Shown in pieces: positions 21,001 to 29,659 of a stretch of 64,000 nucleotides of DNA; positions within the stretch are counted from its first letter, which is position 1, and every line of letters starts with the position of its first letter. The position numbers and the translations under genes were made by a program. The stretch lies in the NCBI GenBank assembly GCA_905221605.1, contig CAJNDS010000779.1, positions 1,252,001 through 1,316,000 of the forward strand, written 5' to 3'. The DNA comes from Symbiodinium natans. Taxonomy: Eukaryota; Sar; Dinophyceae; Suessiales; Symbiodiniaceae. The notes below the pieces were generated by a model that was not told the DNA's origin, searched no databases, and worked only from the letters and a program-made list of their open reading frames with translations.

Positions 21001-24000
21001 ACTCCCCTAGCCCTAAGCCCTAAGCCCTGGGCCCTAACCCTAAACCCTAAACCCTAAACCCTAAGCCCTGGGCCCTAAGCCCTAAGGTCCAAGCCCTAAA
21101 CCCCACCTAAACTCTCAACCCCTTGAAGGGTTCAGGGACTAGAAATCGTCCAGGTTGCCCGGCAGCCCCTGTGGCAGCAAAGTGAGGCACCGTTTGCGCA
21201 AAGGGCCTCCTTTTAAACAGGTTCAGGGGTAAAAAAAAAACAGGTTGCCCTCCTTGAGTTAGGGTTTAGGGTTTTAGGCTTTTAGGGTTTAGGGGCCTCC
21301 TTCGTGTATTCCGGCTCGCTGGGAGCCGAGTCTCCCCAACAACCCTAAAGCCCATCCTCTGCAGAGTGGCAGCCCGAAAGCATCTATTCGTCCGTTCTCG
21401 AGCTCGTTTTACTCGAAGACTGGTTGAGGGTTTAAGGTTTAGGGTTTAGGGTTTAGGGTTTAGGGTTACTTCCTCTTAGAGCAAGTGGTGGTGGTAAGAT
21501 GTTCGTATTGAGCAGAGGCGCCAGGACCCACAGCCAAGCCCTGAACCCGGAAACCCCTAAACCCCTGAACCCCTAAACCCCTAAACCCTTAAAACCCTAA
21601 ACCCTTAAACCCCTAAACCCCTAAACCCCTACACCCCTAAACCCCCAAAGGTCACGTGGGCTCGGCGTAGACTGGCCCGTAATTCATAATTAATTCAACG
21701 AGGGAGAGAGATTGGAGCAGGGATCCGTGCGTCTGTCTCGCCTGGATCGTGCGACGACCGCTTCATTAACCCCTAAACCCCTAAACCCCTTAACCCCCTA
21801 AACCCCCTAAACCCCCTAACCCCCCTAAACCCCCTAACCCCCCCCCCAAACCCAAACCCCGCAAGAGGTGCTGCTGGTCCTGCTGCTCCTCGCACTGCCA
21901 GAGTTGGGCCTGGTCTCGCACCAGGCTTTGGGAATTCCCCTTATCCGAACACTCCTTAATAGGGATAGGGGGTACTATAATCCCTATTAAAGCATTATTA
22001 AGGACTGTGAGTATAAGGGGGAACATCACAAGGTCTAGGGTTAAGGTTTAAGGTTTAGGGTTTAGGGTTGTTCTTTTTGTTTCCCGACCCGGCTTTGCGG
22101 GATCTTGTTTTCGTAGGTTTTGGGGGCTTTAGGGTTTTGGTTTTTGTGTTAGGGCGGTCTGGGGTCTGACTGGTGTTGGGTTCACGGAAAGGTTTCTAGG
22201 GTTTAGGGCTTGGTGTCCTGTCTATGGTTGAACCCTAAACCCTAAAACCTAATATCCCTAAACCCTACAGTAATCCTTCCAGGGTGTCGCACTGAACACC
22301 TACTCCATGAAGCTGGGGATGGGCCTCTCGGCGCGTCGGGTTGTGGCTTTCATCTGAGCAGCCGGGGAAGACACTGAGCCGTGCAGAAAGCCACCATCCT
22401 AGAGCTTTACGCAGCACCTCCACCCCAAAGCCCTAAACCCTAAACCCTAAAAAACAACACCCTAAACCCTAAACCCTGAACCCTAAACCCTAAACCCTAA
22501 ACATCCTGGATCCCAGCTGCTCAGGCTTGAGTCCCGGGAGCCCCCTTTTGCCTGACAACGTCTCAAACATCCAGAAACGTTGCCTCCATGTAGAAGATTA
22601 GGGTTTAGGGTTTAGGGTTAAGGATTCAGGGTTTAGGGTTTAGATTTTTTTAAAGGTTTAGGGTTTAGGCAGTTGGGACATGACTTCAACAACAACACTC
22701 TCCCTTCAACCTGACACCCCCTCCCAAACTTCAGCCCCGAACACGGTAGATTTGTGGTTTAGGGTTTAGGGCCTTTAGGGTTCAGGGTTTAGGGCTGGGG
22801 GTTCAGGGTCTACTTAAATTCCGGTGTCTTTGAGCCTGTATTGCCGGATGATGCCAGATGCCTTACTATGGCTTATCTGCATGCACTCGTTTCGCTTAGG
22901 TTCGTGTGTGTTTCGTTCGTGGACAGCATGCTGCAGAAGCGAAAGCCCCGCACACGCAGGTGGCTGTGGAAAAGAAGCAAAACAAAGCCCACAGAGAGAG
23001 ATAAAACCTTATGGAACTGAAACCTGAAACCTCACAGGTCCTGTGGACCTTTCACCCCCGTAGACAAAGCAAAAGCTGCGGATAGAGCCTACTACACAAT
23101 AAACCCTGAAGAAGAGCTTCAGGGAGCCTCTGTAAGGCAAGCCTTGGATTGCCAAAGTCAATTCTGGCTCTGCCATCTTCCAGGCCAAGGGGGACGGGTT
23201 AGGGTTTGGGGTTTAGGGTTTAGGGTTTGGGGTTACTTGTTTGTCTTCTTGGGCAGTAGAACCACTACATATTCAAAAAGGTTGACCTTTCGCCCGTAAA
23301 GGCCGAGGGCTGAAACAAGCCTTTCAGGGCTTTGGATGCACTGATGAGAGTCCGGTGGCAAAGTGCTTCGGGGAGTTGCGAGATGTCGCTCCGCGCCACT
23401 CGTAGCAACCTGGAGAAGCATGAGCTTCAAGCGGCCAGACTCAACGTAGACCTTGGAGTGCTCTTGGCAGCCATGGATGGTTGGGGGTCAACCGGCGCAA
23501 TCCGGCAAGGCGTTCGCAGAGAGGACGGCCCTTGCGTGGAGAAGCCGAGGTTGAGAACCGACACTTTCGAGACCACACAAGGTCTAACCTTGTTCCCCCT
23601 AGAGCTTATACTCCATCCATCCTGTCACGAAACCGTTCAGGCAGGGCAGTGCTGTTAAGCGAGGCGTGCTTTGAGATTAGACTTTGGGAGACAAAGATGG
23701 TGGACTGATGACTTCGGTGAGGGCGGATTTCGGTATGACTACAGTCCTATGTGAATTCTGTGTCGTGGGGGGCCTTCTCGCTGTGTACGCTGCGCGTGCA
23801 AGTCTTCCCCAGAGCGCCCAGTGCTTCGAGAGTCCTTTCTCGTTCCCGACTTTACCCTTGGTAGCCCAGGTCGCACCCTTTTCCCTTTCTTGTTCTGGGT
23901 TCCCTCATAAAGCAAGCAACCCAACAAAGGGAGCAAATGGTTACTGGGCTACCAAGTACCATGTGTGGCTACTCTGCCTGGCCGGGTGGCAAACGAAGCC

Positions 24001-27000
24001 TTCACTCCAGAGTCCCTTATATCTGTAGGCGGTGCTTGCCGGCACCCTCTGCGCTGGGCTGGCCCGCCGTGGGTGGAGCCGCAAGTCTCGATTTCAGAGT
24101 GCAGGGAGTGGAAGGTTTGAGGAGGCAGGTCCGGGGAATCAACATCAAAGGCATGTCCCACAAGGCATGTCCCACACCCTACAATTCTATGGGGATTACA
24201 AGGCCTAAAAGCCCATCCTGGTATGGCTCCGTGAAAGAGCTGCTGGGGGCCTCTTTGGCGTGGGTGTGTGGCCCATAGCTCGGATGGAGAACCTCTGTCG
24301 AGCAGCATCCTGCTCTTCTACCTCATGTTGCATGACGAGCTTCTGCTGGAAGGTTCAGGGGTGCTTGTAAGTGGTACCCCAAATAAGGTTATAACCAGTA
24401 ACCAGTTCTGACTATAATCACCGTACCTATACCCCGAATTGAACCTCCAAGTGGTACTCAGGTGACACCACATTGATGCACCTGGGTTGCGGCAGCTTTG
24501 CTGTCGCCTCGATGTCCATTTTTCTGGGGCCACCTGGCTGGAACGCCGCTGGAAACACATGGGCATTTCCAGAATAGGGGCGCTTTTATACCCCCAAAAA
24601 ATAGAATATCCCGAGAGGGAGCCCCCAAAAGGGTACCCCAGTATTCAAAAACCACATGACATGGTTCTTGTGGCAGATTGCCTGGGAAAGTCGGAATGCC
24701 GCGGCCTACATTAAAGCAGTTGCCCCGTTTCCGCCTGACTGAGGGCCAAAGTTCTCTGCTGATTGGAAGATGCGAGGGTTCACACTTGGCATGCCTGTCG
24801 TTTGCAGCTGCTGCAGCTACATATCCGCTATCCTTCCAGACTACCACTGCAAGTACACCCGTCCTTCCCCGAGGCAAATCTCGCGCTTGCCCCCGTCAAA
24901 GCCCCAAACTGAGCTCCGAACTTGCGTTTGCCACCCACATGCCAGGCCTCGACCTGCTGTTTGCTTAAGAACCCCGCCAAAGAATATTCTTTCTTACATA
25001 AGGGTAAAGATAGGGATTGAAGCCTATTCTTCTTATACAAGGGTCAAGTAGGGATGATTCTCTTTTGCTGTTTGCAATTTCTTAAGCAAAGAGTCGAGAC
25101 CCAGGCAGAGTCCCGAAGCGATCGTGGCCTCGGCTCCGCTCGCTGCCGCTGCCAACTCCGTCCTGCGCAGCTTCCCTGCGGCCTTGCTCAGCACCTTGGG
25201 GATCCGAAAGCCCTAAGCCCTAAGCCCTAAACCCTAAACCCTAAACCCTAAACCCTAAACCCTAAACCCTAAACCTTGGGAGCCCAGTGCTACCCTTCAC
25301 CCGTTTTTTTGTTCCGGGTTCCCTTGTAAAGTAACCAACCAAAAGAAGGGTGCCCTTATTATGATATGGATACAGGGCTACCAAGAGACCCTATTAGCAA
25401 CAAACATGCTCGGGAACCTAGTTCCATAGGTTCAGGGGTCCAAACAGGGACCAGAGTTTTCAGAGCTCACCATGTGCCCGTTTTGCCTACCGCAGGCTTT
25501 CGTCACCCATGGCCGTAGCAGGTACCGTTGGATTTCTGATCTTTATAAGCACGGGCCCATCTTACTTTGAAGCTCGCGCAGTTGTGTGCTCTTCACACTC
25601 CCCTTTTTTGGGTTTAGGGTTTAGGGTTTAGGGTTTAGGGTTTAGGCCTGCATTAGTCACGTCCCAAGAGGGCCGCGAGAAGACCTCGAGTGACGTTAGT
25701 GATGCCCCTTACGATCAAGGCAAGCAGGTCCCGGAGGAGCGCCAAGGAGAAGCAATGGGCCTGCTGCTTGCTCGGCGGTTAATGTTGTTGTTTTTGTTTT
25801 GTTTTTGAATCGTCTGTTCTATTTCTGTGCCTTTTTCTGGGGTGGAGCATCGGGATTCAGGGTGACATCATCTGCCCATTTGGCTCACAACAGCTGAAGA
25901 ACACGCTGCATGTCCCGCAATCCGCAGAAAGCACCACTAGGATCCTGGGCTTCGAGCCGGGGACGGTCAGTAGCCAAGGGCTCTAGGAGGGAGCAACGGC
26001 TCCTCAGCTGCCTAATACATGTGTAGGGCCCCAAAGTACCCTTCCGACGCCCTCGTCCCAAAATTATCCGAGCATCTGTTTAATTGGTGGGCCCCCCCTC
26101 CCCCCCACCCCCACACCGCAATAAGAAAGGCACGGCGCCGCAATAATAAGACCATGGCAATGTAATGAGCAGATCCCTGAGGTGCTGTAGCTTCGCAGCT
26201 CAGCAGCAAAACCAGGAGCCTGCCGACAGATTTTGGAACCCCCACGAAGACATTTTCTTTAAATGTGGTGGTACTGGCCCATACGAAAACCCCCGTAAGG
26301 CGGGCTTCTCGACGAAAAACATCTCTAATTTCTTTAAATGTGGGTATCAATTAAACACTTGCTCGGATTAGCTAGCTCCTCGACCCTAAACCCTAAACCC
26401 TAAACCCTAAACCCTAAACCCTAAACCCCAAACTTGCGCTCCAGAAGTCAGGCTTGACGTGTGCTCCTCGGCCCTGCGTGTGGCCGCACCAGTCTTGGCC
26501 GGGCTGCTGATGGACTGTTGGGAGAGGGCGCAGCACCTGAAGGGAAGTTCAGCAGAAGAAGGTTGCTAATTGTGAGTTTCTTGGAAGGGTTTCTCCGAGC
26601 TGCTTGAAAGCTCCCTAAAGCTTAGACGGTGGGATTTGTTGATGCTTTTGGACTTGGCAATGCCTGTTCTAGGCTCGGGAGCGGGTTCGCACAGCTGACT
26701 GCCTCCGGGGTCGAGTTTTCTGTGCAGCTGACTTGAAAGCGACCATTTGCTCAAGAACCCCCCCCCCAACCAACAACAAAAAAAACCAAAATCAATAAAC
26801 ATAATCCCCATGCGGTCTTAATTTTCTGGGGGGTTAAGGTTCTTCAGCAAATAACAGGGCAGTTGCAACTGCGTATTCTTTGGATAGGTCCCTGAACCCT
26901 GAACCCTAATCTCTATGCAAACCCTAGCCCCTAAACCCTAAACCCTAAACCCTAAACCCTAAACCCTAAACCCTAAGCCCTAAACCCTAAACCCTAAAAA

Positions 27001-27646
27001 GCCTCGGGTCGATGCCTGATGCAGGGTTCCAGGAGCTGTCAGGCCAGGGATGGGACACCTCCTTCGCGCGCAAACGGGCTCTTGTAGGTGTGCTGCTGCT
27101 TAGGGTTTAGGGTTTAGGGTTTAGGGTTTAGGGTTTAGGGTTTAGGGTTTAGGGTTTAGGGTTTAGGGTTTAGGGTTAGGGTTTAGTAGGGTTTAGGGTT
27201 TAGGGTTTAGGTTTTAGGTTTTAGGGTGCCAGCTGCCGTACAGAGTCTGGGTTCAAAAAAAAGGGTGTAATTAGGGTTTAGGGTGATCTGGCCAACTGGG
27301 CAGCTAGGCGGTCGAAATTCCATTTTCTGAGAGTGCAAACCCGAACATCAGAACCTTTAAGCCCCTTCACCCGAATATGCTTCCACAGAACACTGCGCGC
27401 GGAACCTAAGCCTACACAGCAGCTGCCAAAGCCGAGACGACAACATGCGGCACAGACAGTTTAGGGTTTAGGGTTTAGGGTGTAGGGTTTAGGGTTTAGG
27501 GTTTAGGGTTTAGGGTTTAGGGTTTAGGGTTTCGGGAGGACTCCTTCGGCGGGCCTTCGGTGTTCTTCTTTCAAGCGCTGCTCTTCCTGGCGGCCATGGT
27601 GGGCTTCGCACTGCGGCAACGGCGTCGGGACAAAGAATGCTCCTGA
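14927..27646 (+). CDS. Multi-exon MFS (DHA1-type, MFSD9/MFSD10-like) membrane transporter gene
   Basis: A secondary transporter of the plasma or an internal membrane; the substrate cannot be told from sequence. Translating short open segments in order gives a recognisable MFS protein: TM1 (HVLWLVLAAVICDYAF), motif A after TM2 (LSDRWGRK), TM3 (VILVLCSACGTLGYGL), TM4 (PLILLVSRLPVGLAKQ), the VSRAVVADCTE and GDRSRWMAY stretch before TM5, TM6 ending in VLPET, a polar central loop, TM7, a TM10/11 region (APLAAAANSVLRS), TM11 (APVLAGLLMDCWER) and TM12 (VFFFQALLFLAAMVGFAL), then a basic tail and TGA. Exon order, strand and phase agree. Proposed joins: 14927-15051, 15893-15980, 16407-16487, 16987-17063, 17434-17476, 18190-~18247, 19249-19311, 19678-19754, 21868-21924, 22283-22330, ~24029-24084, 25105-25209, 26452-26527, 27033-27077, 27539-27646. 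A TM5 exon and parts of TM8 to TM10 were not found securely. Family assignment is confident; exact exon ends are inferred. Confidence 0.88.
15054..15163. mobile_element. Family-G element at the start of MFS intron 1
   Basis: CTCTATCCCCCTTGGGAATT to CTTCTAAGGGGAGTATAGGA, beginning within a few bases of the exon-1 donor. Same family as 1549-1652. Confidence 0.75.
15681..15868. mobile_element. Family-I element with internal telomere-type patch
   Basis: TACTTGGAGGTTCATTGTAC pairs with GTACCATGAACCTCCAAGTA. Near the right side a short CCCTAAA patch (15796-15822) lies between two copies of GTACAGTT. Confidence 0.75.
15893..15980 (+). CDS. MFS gene exon 2: TM2 and motif A
   Basis: Begins after CCCCAG; the first G completes the ATG codon of exon 1. 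It encodes IGSLETMYGLGQWVGA and then LPRLSDRWGRK, the conserved MFS motif A between TM2 and TM3. It ends at AAG followed by GCGCGAGATTTAGGG, giving a GC donor that runs straight into a TTTAGGG block. Confidence 0.9.
16407..16487 (+). CDS. MFS gene exon 3: TM3
   Basis: Begins after GAGCAG, in phase 0 with exon 2, and reads VILVLCSACGTLGYGLAS directly after the WGRK of motif A, as expected for TM3. The 3' end is less certain: a GC donor at 16488 keeps phase with exon 4, but an earlier end is possible. Confidence 0.78.
16987..17063 (+). CDS. MFS gene exon 4: TM4
   Basis: Follows ATCCCGAG and encodes ALVGLSMASPLILLVSR then LPVGLAKQK. The Arg-x-Pro-x-Gly pattern matches the end of TM4 in MFSD9/10-type carriers. 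It ends AA followed by GCTGGGGC, another GC donor. The exon lies between a CCCTAAA block on the left and a TTTAGGG block on the right. Confidence 0.85.
17434..17476 (+). CDS. MFS gene exon 5: TM4-TM5 loop, 43 bp
   Basis: Starts after GGAAAG; its first G completes Lys. It encodes TVTVSRAVVADCTE, matching the SRA-x-x-x-D stretch of this MFS group. It ends GAG before GCCCTGCAG. The bases ACTGAGGCC at its end resemble ACGGAGGCC at the start of exon 6, a near-direct repeat across the intron. Confidence 0.82.
17541..17644. mobile_element. Family-A palindromic element
   Basis: GGATGTTGCCCTTAATCTAA at the left and AGTATAAGGGGGACCCATCC at the right, diverged arms. It lies in MFS intron 5. Confidence 0.7.
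17664..17800. repeat. GAGGGTTTT minisatellite
   Basis: About 14 units of the 9-mer GAGGGTTTT, apparently a derivative of the heptamer. Confidence 0.93.
17797..17962. repeat. Imperfect direct duplication of about 53 bp
   Basis: GAGGGTTTTTACTAAACAAA then TCCTAAGCCCAATAGGCCC occurs at 17808-17850 and again at 17916-17960 with few changes. Confidence 0.8.
18190..18247 (+). CDS. MFS gene exon 6: segment before TM5
   Basis: Follows TGTACGGAG. Joined to exon 5 it reads VADCTEATGDRSRWMAY, the conserved (D/E)RS-x-x-M-A pattern ahead of TM5. The end could be 18231 (ACG then a GC donor) or 18247 (ACACA then GCTTAGGG). The next piece, TM5, was not located with confidence; a weak candidate lies around 18606-18680. 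Confidence 0.75.
18327..18422. mobile_element. Family-A palindromic element
   Basis: TGGGATGTTCCCCCTTGTAC and AGTATAAGGGGGAACATCCC form near-perfect arms about 95 bp apart. With the adjacent TTTAGGG block it is flanked by CAGCTTAG at 18246-18253 and 18421-18428. Confidence 0.8.
18445..18540. mobile_element. Family-H element
   Basis: TAGTGGTCGGAATTACTAAT, TGCCCTTATGGTCCC and CCCTATTCTAATCATTATC. Confidence 0.6.
18993..19094. mobile_element. Family-E element
   Basis: TTGGTAAGGAATGAGGGAAT then TAGGTACGCTGTGTAATCCC at the left; GGGTACTTACCACTCCATCC and CTACGAAGAACAAG at the right. Confidence 0.6.
19249..19311 (+). CDS. MFS gene exon 7: TM6
   Basis: Starts after GGCCAG in phase 0 and reads ESLGEFGPIALAAAVFAV then ITP. 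The hydrophobic run continues in frame into exon 8 as AMALVLPET, a normal end for TM6. It ends CCG before GCAGGATACC, a GC donor. Confidence 0.75.
19678..19754 (+). CDS. MFS gene exon 8: end of TM6 and central loop
   Basis: Begins after CCCCAAG and reads AMALVLPETAPQRGDKES then a polar stretch (QAADPTP). The LPET plus basic, polar region is typical of the cytoplasmic loop between the two six-helix halves. A GC donor is possible at 19755. The left flank is a run of CCCTAAA repeats. Confidence 0.82.
19763..19998. repeat. TATAGGGTT variant array
   Basis: About 22 units of TATAGGGTT with small changes, next to MFS exon 8. A smaller patch is at 41428-41510. Confidence 0.93.
20025..20122. mobile_element. 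Family-A palindromic element
   Basis: GGATGTTCCCCTTATACGAA at the left; GTATATGGGGGAACATCC at the right. In MFS intron 8. Confidence 0.75.
20125..20245. mobile_element. Family-I element, next to family A
   Basis: Ends CTAAGTACCCCTGAACCTCC then AAGTGG; the core AGTTATAGCTATAGTAGC is self-complementary. Confidence 0.55.
21367..21426 (+). CDS. Possible MFS central-loop exon
   Basis: An open segment after TCTGCAGAG reads WQPESIYSSVLELVLLEDW and ends at a TTGAGGGTTTAAGG repeat. It lies between the central-loop exon and the TM7 exon and has coding-like composition, but the phase does not join exon 8 cleanly. Its membership is inferred. Confidence 0.4.
21868..21924 (+). CDS. MFS gene exon 9: TM7
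   Basis: Starts after CGCAAGAG and reads VLLVLLLLALPELGLVSHQ, a strongly hydrophobic helix. It ends CAG before GCTTTGGGAATTCCCC, a GC donor, and a family-A palindrome begins about 4 bases into the intron. Phase 0 at both ends. Confidence 0.82.
21928..22031. mobile_element. Family-A element at the start of MFS intron 9
   Basis: Begins TGGGAATTCCCCTTATCC about 4 bases after exon 9 and ends GTATAAGGGGGAACATCAC. The element edge nearly coincides with the splice donor. Confidence 0.75.
22283..22330 (+). CDS. MFS gene exon 10: after TM7
   Basis: Starts after CTTCCAG and reads GVALNTYSMKLGMGLS in phase 0 with exon 9. The aromatic and Gly-rich stretch fits the loop after TM7. A GC donor (TCG then GCGCGTC) keeps phase 0. 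Confidence 0.75.
23858..23958. mobile_element. Family-F palindromic element
   Basis: TTGGTAGCCCAGGTCGCACC pairs with TTACTGGGCTACCAAG; inside is CTTGTTCTGGGTTCCCTCAT. In the MFS gene. Confidence 0.75.
24029..24084 (+). CDS. Possible MFS exon: TM8 and following basic loop
   Basis: After ATCTGTAG, phase 0 reads AVLAGTLCAGLARRGWSRK, a hydrophobic run ending in a basic loop that would suit TM8. It is in phase with exon 10. The helix is short, and other frames here are also open, so this is tentative. Confidence 0.42.
24346..24464. mobile_element. Family-I element
   Basis: GGTTCAGGGGTGCTTGTAAG and GAACCTCCAAGTGGTACTCA as ends; TAACCAGTAACCAGTTCTGA in the core. Confidence 0.62.
24958..25092. mobile_element. 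Family-C element before MFS exon 11
   Basis: TGTTTGCTTAAGAACCCCGC at the left and TTTCTTAAGCAAAGAG at the right; inner CTTACATAAGGGTAAAG is repeated as CTTATACAAGGGTCAAG. Confidence 0.72.
25105..25209 (+). CDS. MFS gene exon 11: TM10 region
   Basis: Starts after ACCCAG and reads QSPEAIVASAPLAAAANS then VLRSFPAALLSTLGIRK. The N-S-x-x-R pattern at the end of TM10 is characteristic of the drug:H+ antiporter branch. It ends AA before GCCCTAAGCCCTAA, so the intron opens directly on telomere-type repeats, and it joins exon 12 in phase to give GIRKLDVC. Confidence 0.82.
25272..25392. mobile_element. Family-F palindromic element
   Basis: CTTGGGAGCCCAGTGCTACC and ATACAGGGCTACCAAG as arms, with TTGTTCCGGGTTCCCTTGTA inside. 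It abuts the CCCTAAA block that opens MFS intron 11. Confidence 0.75.
26055..26370. mobile_element. Family-J element, about 315 bp
   Basis: Terminal inverted repeats TATCCGAGCATCTGTTTAAT and CAATTAAACACTTGCTCGGA. Single copy in the window, in MFS intron 11. Confidence 0.72.
26452..26527 (+). CDS. MFS gene exon 12: TM11
   Basis: Starts after GAAGTCAG; its first G completes Lys. It reads LDVCSSALRVAAPVLAGL then LMDCWER, a TM11 with the usual A-P-x-L-A-G pattern. It ends AGG before GCGCAGC, a GC donor. The left flank is a CCCTAAA block. Confidence 0.85.
26742..26862. mobile_element. Family-C element with C-run
   Basis: CCATTTGCTCAAGAACCCCC at the left, GGTTAAGGTTCTTCAGCAAA at the right. In MFS intron 12. 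Confidence 0.68.
27033..27077 (+). CDS. MFS gene exon 12b: TM11-TM12 loop, 45 bp
   Basis: Starts after GGTTCCAG and reads ELSGQGWDTSFARKR, phase 0 at both ends, with an AG|G acceptor and GC donor (CGG then GCTCTTG). It could be constitutive or skipped, since exons 12 and 13 also join in phase without it. Confidence 0.55.
27102..27226. repeat. TTTAGGG block
   Basis: About 17 heptamers just after MFS exon 12b. Confidence 0.92.
27539..27646 (+). CDS. MFS gene last exon: TM12, basic tail, stop
   Basis: Starts after TTTCGGGAG, next to a TTTAGGG block, and reads DSFGGPSVFFFQALLFL then AAMVGFALRQRRRDKECS and TGA at 27644-27646. A final hydrophobic helix followed by a short basic cytoplasmic tail is the normal MFS C-terminus. 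Confidence 0.88.
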   Translation, partial: DSFGGPSVFFFQALLFLAAMVGFALRQRRRDKECS

Positions 27647-28979
27647 TGGACAACTTTGGGGTCGCTAGATGCTAAACGAAATCCCAACCCAAAACTTACG
27701 GGCCCTATAAGAGTCATAGTTGGTACCATTTTACACTTTTGTATAAGGGTACTTAAACCCAATAAGGAATAAACATATGTGTTTTTTATATTATCCCAAC
27801 CATGAACTAGAATAAGCTCCTGACCAGCTCCCGAATAGGGCTCCTCACGGTCGAGGGGCCACCTCTCGTCTGAGCAGCCGTAGCGAGCATATGTTGCGTC
27901 CCGAGCCCAGCAATCCTGCGTCCTCCACTAAGAAGCTGCTCCTCATCGATGCAGAAGACTGAAACCCTCTCCCGAGTAAGCCTAGCTCAAGAACCGAACA
28001 ACTTAGATCACCTATAGAAATCCAATGACGTGGAGGTGACGACCGCGCGCAGGGGCCGGCCCGACCCGCCCGCGCCGTTGCGGGGTAGGTTCGCTGGTTG
28101 CAAAGAAACCTTGAGACGTCCTCGGATATCCGAGGACAAGAGGTGTTTCCGTTGGAAAGCCCACGGCTTAGAGCTCAGGGTTGGAGCATGCTCAGGCTCT
28201 ATCCCTAAACCCGAAACCCAAGAGTACTAAGCCCAGGAGTCTCCCTCTCTCGAGTTTGCTCTGCGGTTTCGCTTCAAACCCCAGGTGCAGCCGTCGCGAG
28301 TGACCTGAGCCGGCAGCTATAGAACCCACAAAGGCCTTGGGTTTTAGCTGCAAGGATGCAAGCATCATGCTCAAGACGGGCGGAGTGCTTCTCCTCATCC
28401 CAAGATGGAGCAAGATGGAACGAGTTGGAGCAGGAGACGATGGTTCCGTGCTTCTCTGCATTGCCTTTGGCTTGTTACGGCAAGAATCCCGCGTCGCAGC
28501 TTGCCATTTCGGCTCATCGGATTTGGATGCTTCGGAATGCGGTGGTGTCATGGTTCATGGTGGCTCTGGAGCCAGGGCATCACTGTCACTGTCCTGGGTG
28601 CCGGCCTGCATGAAAGCGTACGCGAGTGGAGCAGGAAGGTGCCGAGGGGCCGTAGGAGCCTCGTCGGTACCCTCAACATCTTGGGGGCCCCCTTAAAAGA
28701 GCATAGGGGGGGTAATAATAATAATTCTAATAATAATAATAGTAAAAGGACTGTTCGTATGCGGGGGAACATCCCAAGAAGCAACCCTACGAGGGACCCA
28801 GAAGGTAGAGAAGTGGGCCAAGTGAGTCTCTAGGCCAGCGAAGAAGTCCGGCACATCACCCAGCTGCAGCCCGAGTCTTGGAATCCTTGTTGGCTTTATG
28901 TTTTTTCCGATTCTTGTTCTCATAAAAAGCCCAAAAAAGGGCTTAAAATGACAGAATTTTTTTAAAATTCGACCCCCAA

Positions 28980-29062
28980 CAAGGACCCCGTTTTGTCTCA
29001 TTTTTTCTCCAGGGTTCCCTTATTAAAGTGAGCAACGAAGGAAAGGGTAAGGGCACCTTGGG
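28980..29062. mobile_element. Family-F element, end-truncated
   Basis: Core TTTTCTCCAGGGTTCCCTTA then AAGTGAGCAAC and GGAAAGGGTAAGGGCACC, directly joined to a family-A copy. Confidence 0.55.
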
Positions 29063-29528
29063 ATGTTCCTCTGTATTGCTAGCAGTCCTTAATGGGGATG
29101 AGAGTGCCCCGCCCCCCCCCCCCCCCCTGGTAGAATCCCAAATTGAGGAGCTCTTAGTATAAGGGGGGAACATCCCAAAAAAGTACCCTTCTTTTAATAC
29201 CCCCCCCTAGTATAATCCCAATTTAAGGAGCGTTTAGTATAAGGGGAGAACATCCCAGAAAAAGTACCCTTCTTAGAATACCCCCCCTAGTATAATCCCA
29301 AATTAAGGAGCTGTTAGTACAAGGGGGGGAACATCCCAAAAAAGTACCCTTCTTAGAATACCCCCAAGCATCATCCCAAATTAAGGAGCTGTTAGTACAA
29401 AGGGGGGAACATCCCAAAAAAAGTACCTTTCTTAGAATAGGAGCTGTTAGTATAAGGGGGGAACATCCCAAAAAGGTACCTTTCTTAGAATAGGAGCTGT
29501 TAGTATAAGGGGGGAACATCCCAAAAAA
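29063..29528. mobile_element. Family-A element followed by a tandem array of its right half
   Basis: A full copy at 29063-29180, with a poly-C run in its loop, is followed by at least five more tandem repeats of AGGAGCTGTTAGTA then AAGGGGGGAACATCCC and AAAAAAGTACCCTTCTTAGA. Units differ in length because the CCCCCTAGTATAATCCCAA part is present or lost. Confidence 0.8.
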
Positions 29529-29542
29529 GGTGCCCTGCTTAG

Positions 29543-29659
29543 AAGACTGGGCCACCAAGGAGCTGCTCTCGGGTAGGCATCCCTGGTGTGATCTCGGAGG
29601 CTTCAACGTGGCGCCCTACGCCCGGCTGATTGAGGACTTAGGGCTTGGGGCTGCTGGGG
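29543..29659 (+). CDS. Exon candidate, strong coding character
   Basis: After GCTTAG, directly behind the family-A tandem array, the frame reads DWATKELLSGRHPWCDLG then GFNVAPYARLIEDLGLGA. It ends at GGGTTTAGGG. The composition looks like a folded enzyme-type protein; no family recognised. Confidence 0.66.

Larger units (their letters stand above)
27647..29542. other. Region after the MFS stop, no secure gene
   Basis: Holds an element at 27670-27820 that recurs near 59215-59300, GC-rich open frames at 28030-28850 without clear family or splice context, an AAT-rich patch (28712-28742), a family-A half element (28743-28780), a family-F element (28980-29062) and the family-A array that begins at 29063. 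Confidence 0.45.

Noticed and set aside
25873-25895. CCCATTTGGCTCACAACAG as a relic spliced leader
   Set aside because: It resembles the dinoflagellate leader core but differs at several positions and is not next to an exon start; chance similarity is likely.
28030-28850. Several long open frames on both strands after the transporter stop
   Set aside because: GC-rich sequence with open frames in many phases and repeated CAAGATGGA words; no family match or convincing exon borders.
29063-29528. CRISPR-like array
   Set aside because: Repeats lack unique spacers of constant length; units are half palindromes of a local mobile-element family in a eukaryotic genome.
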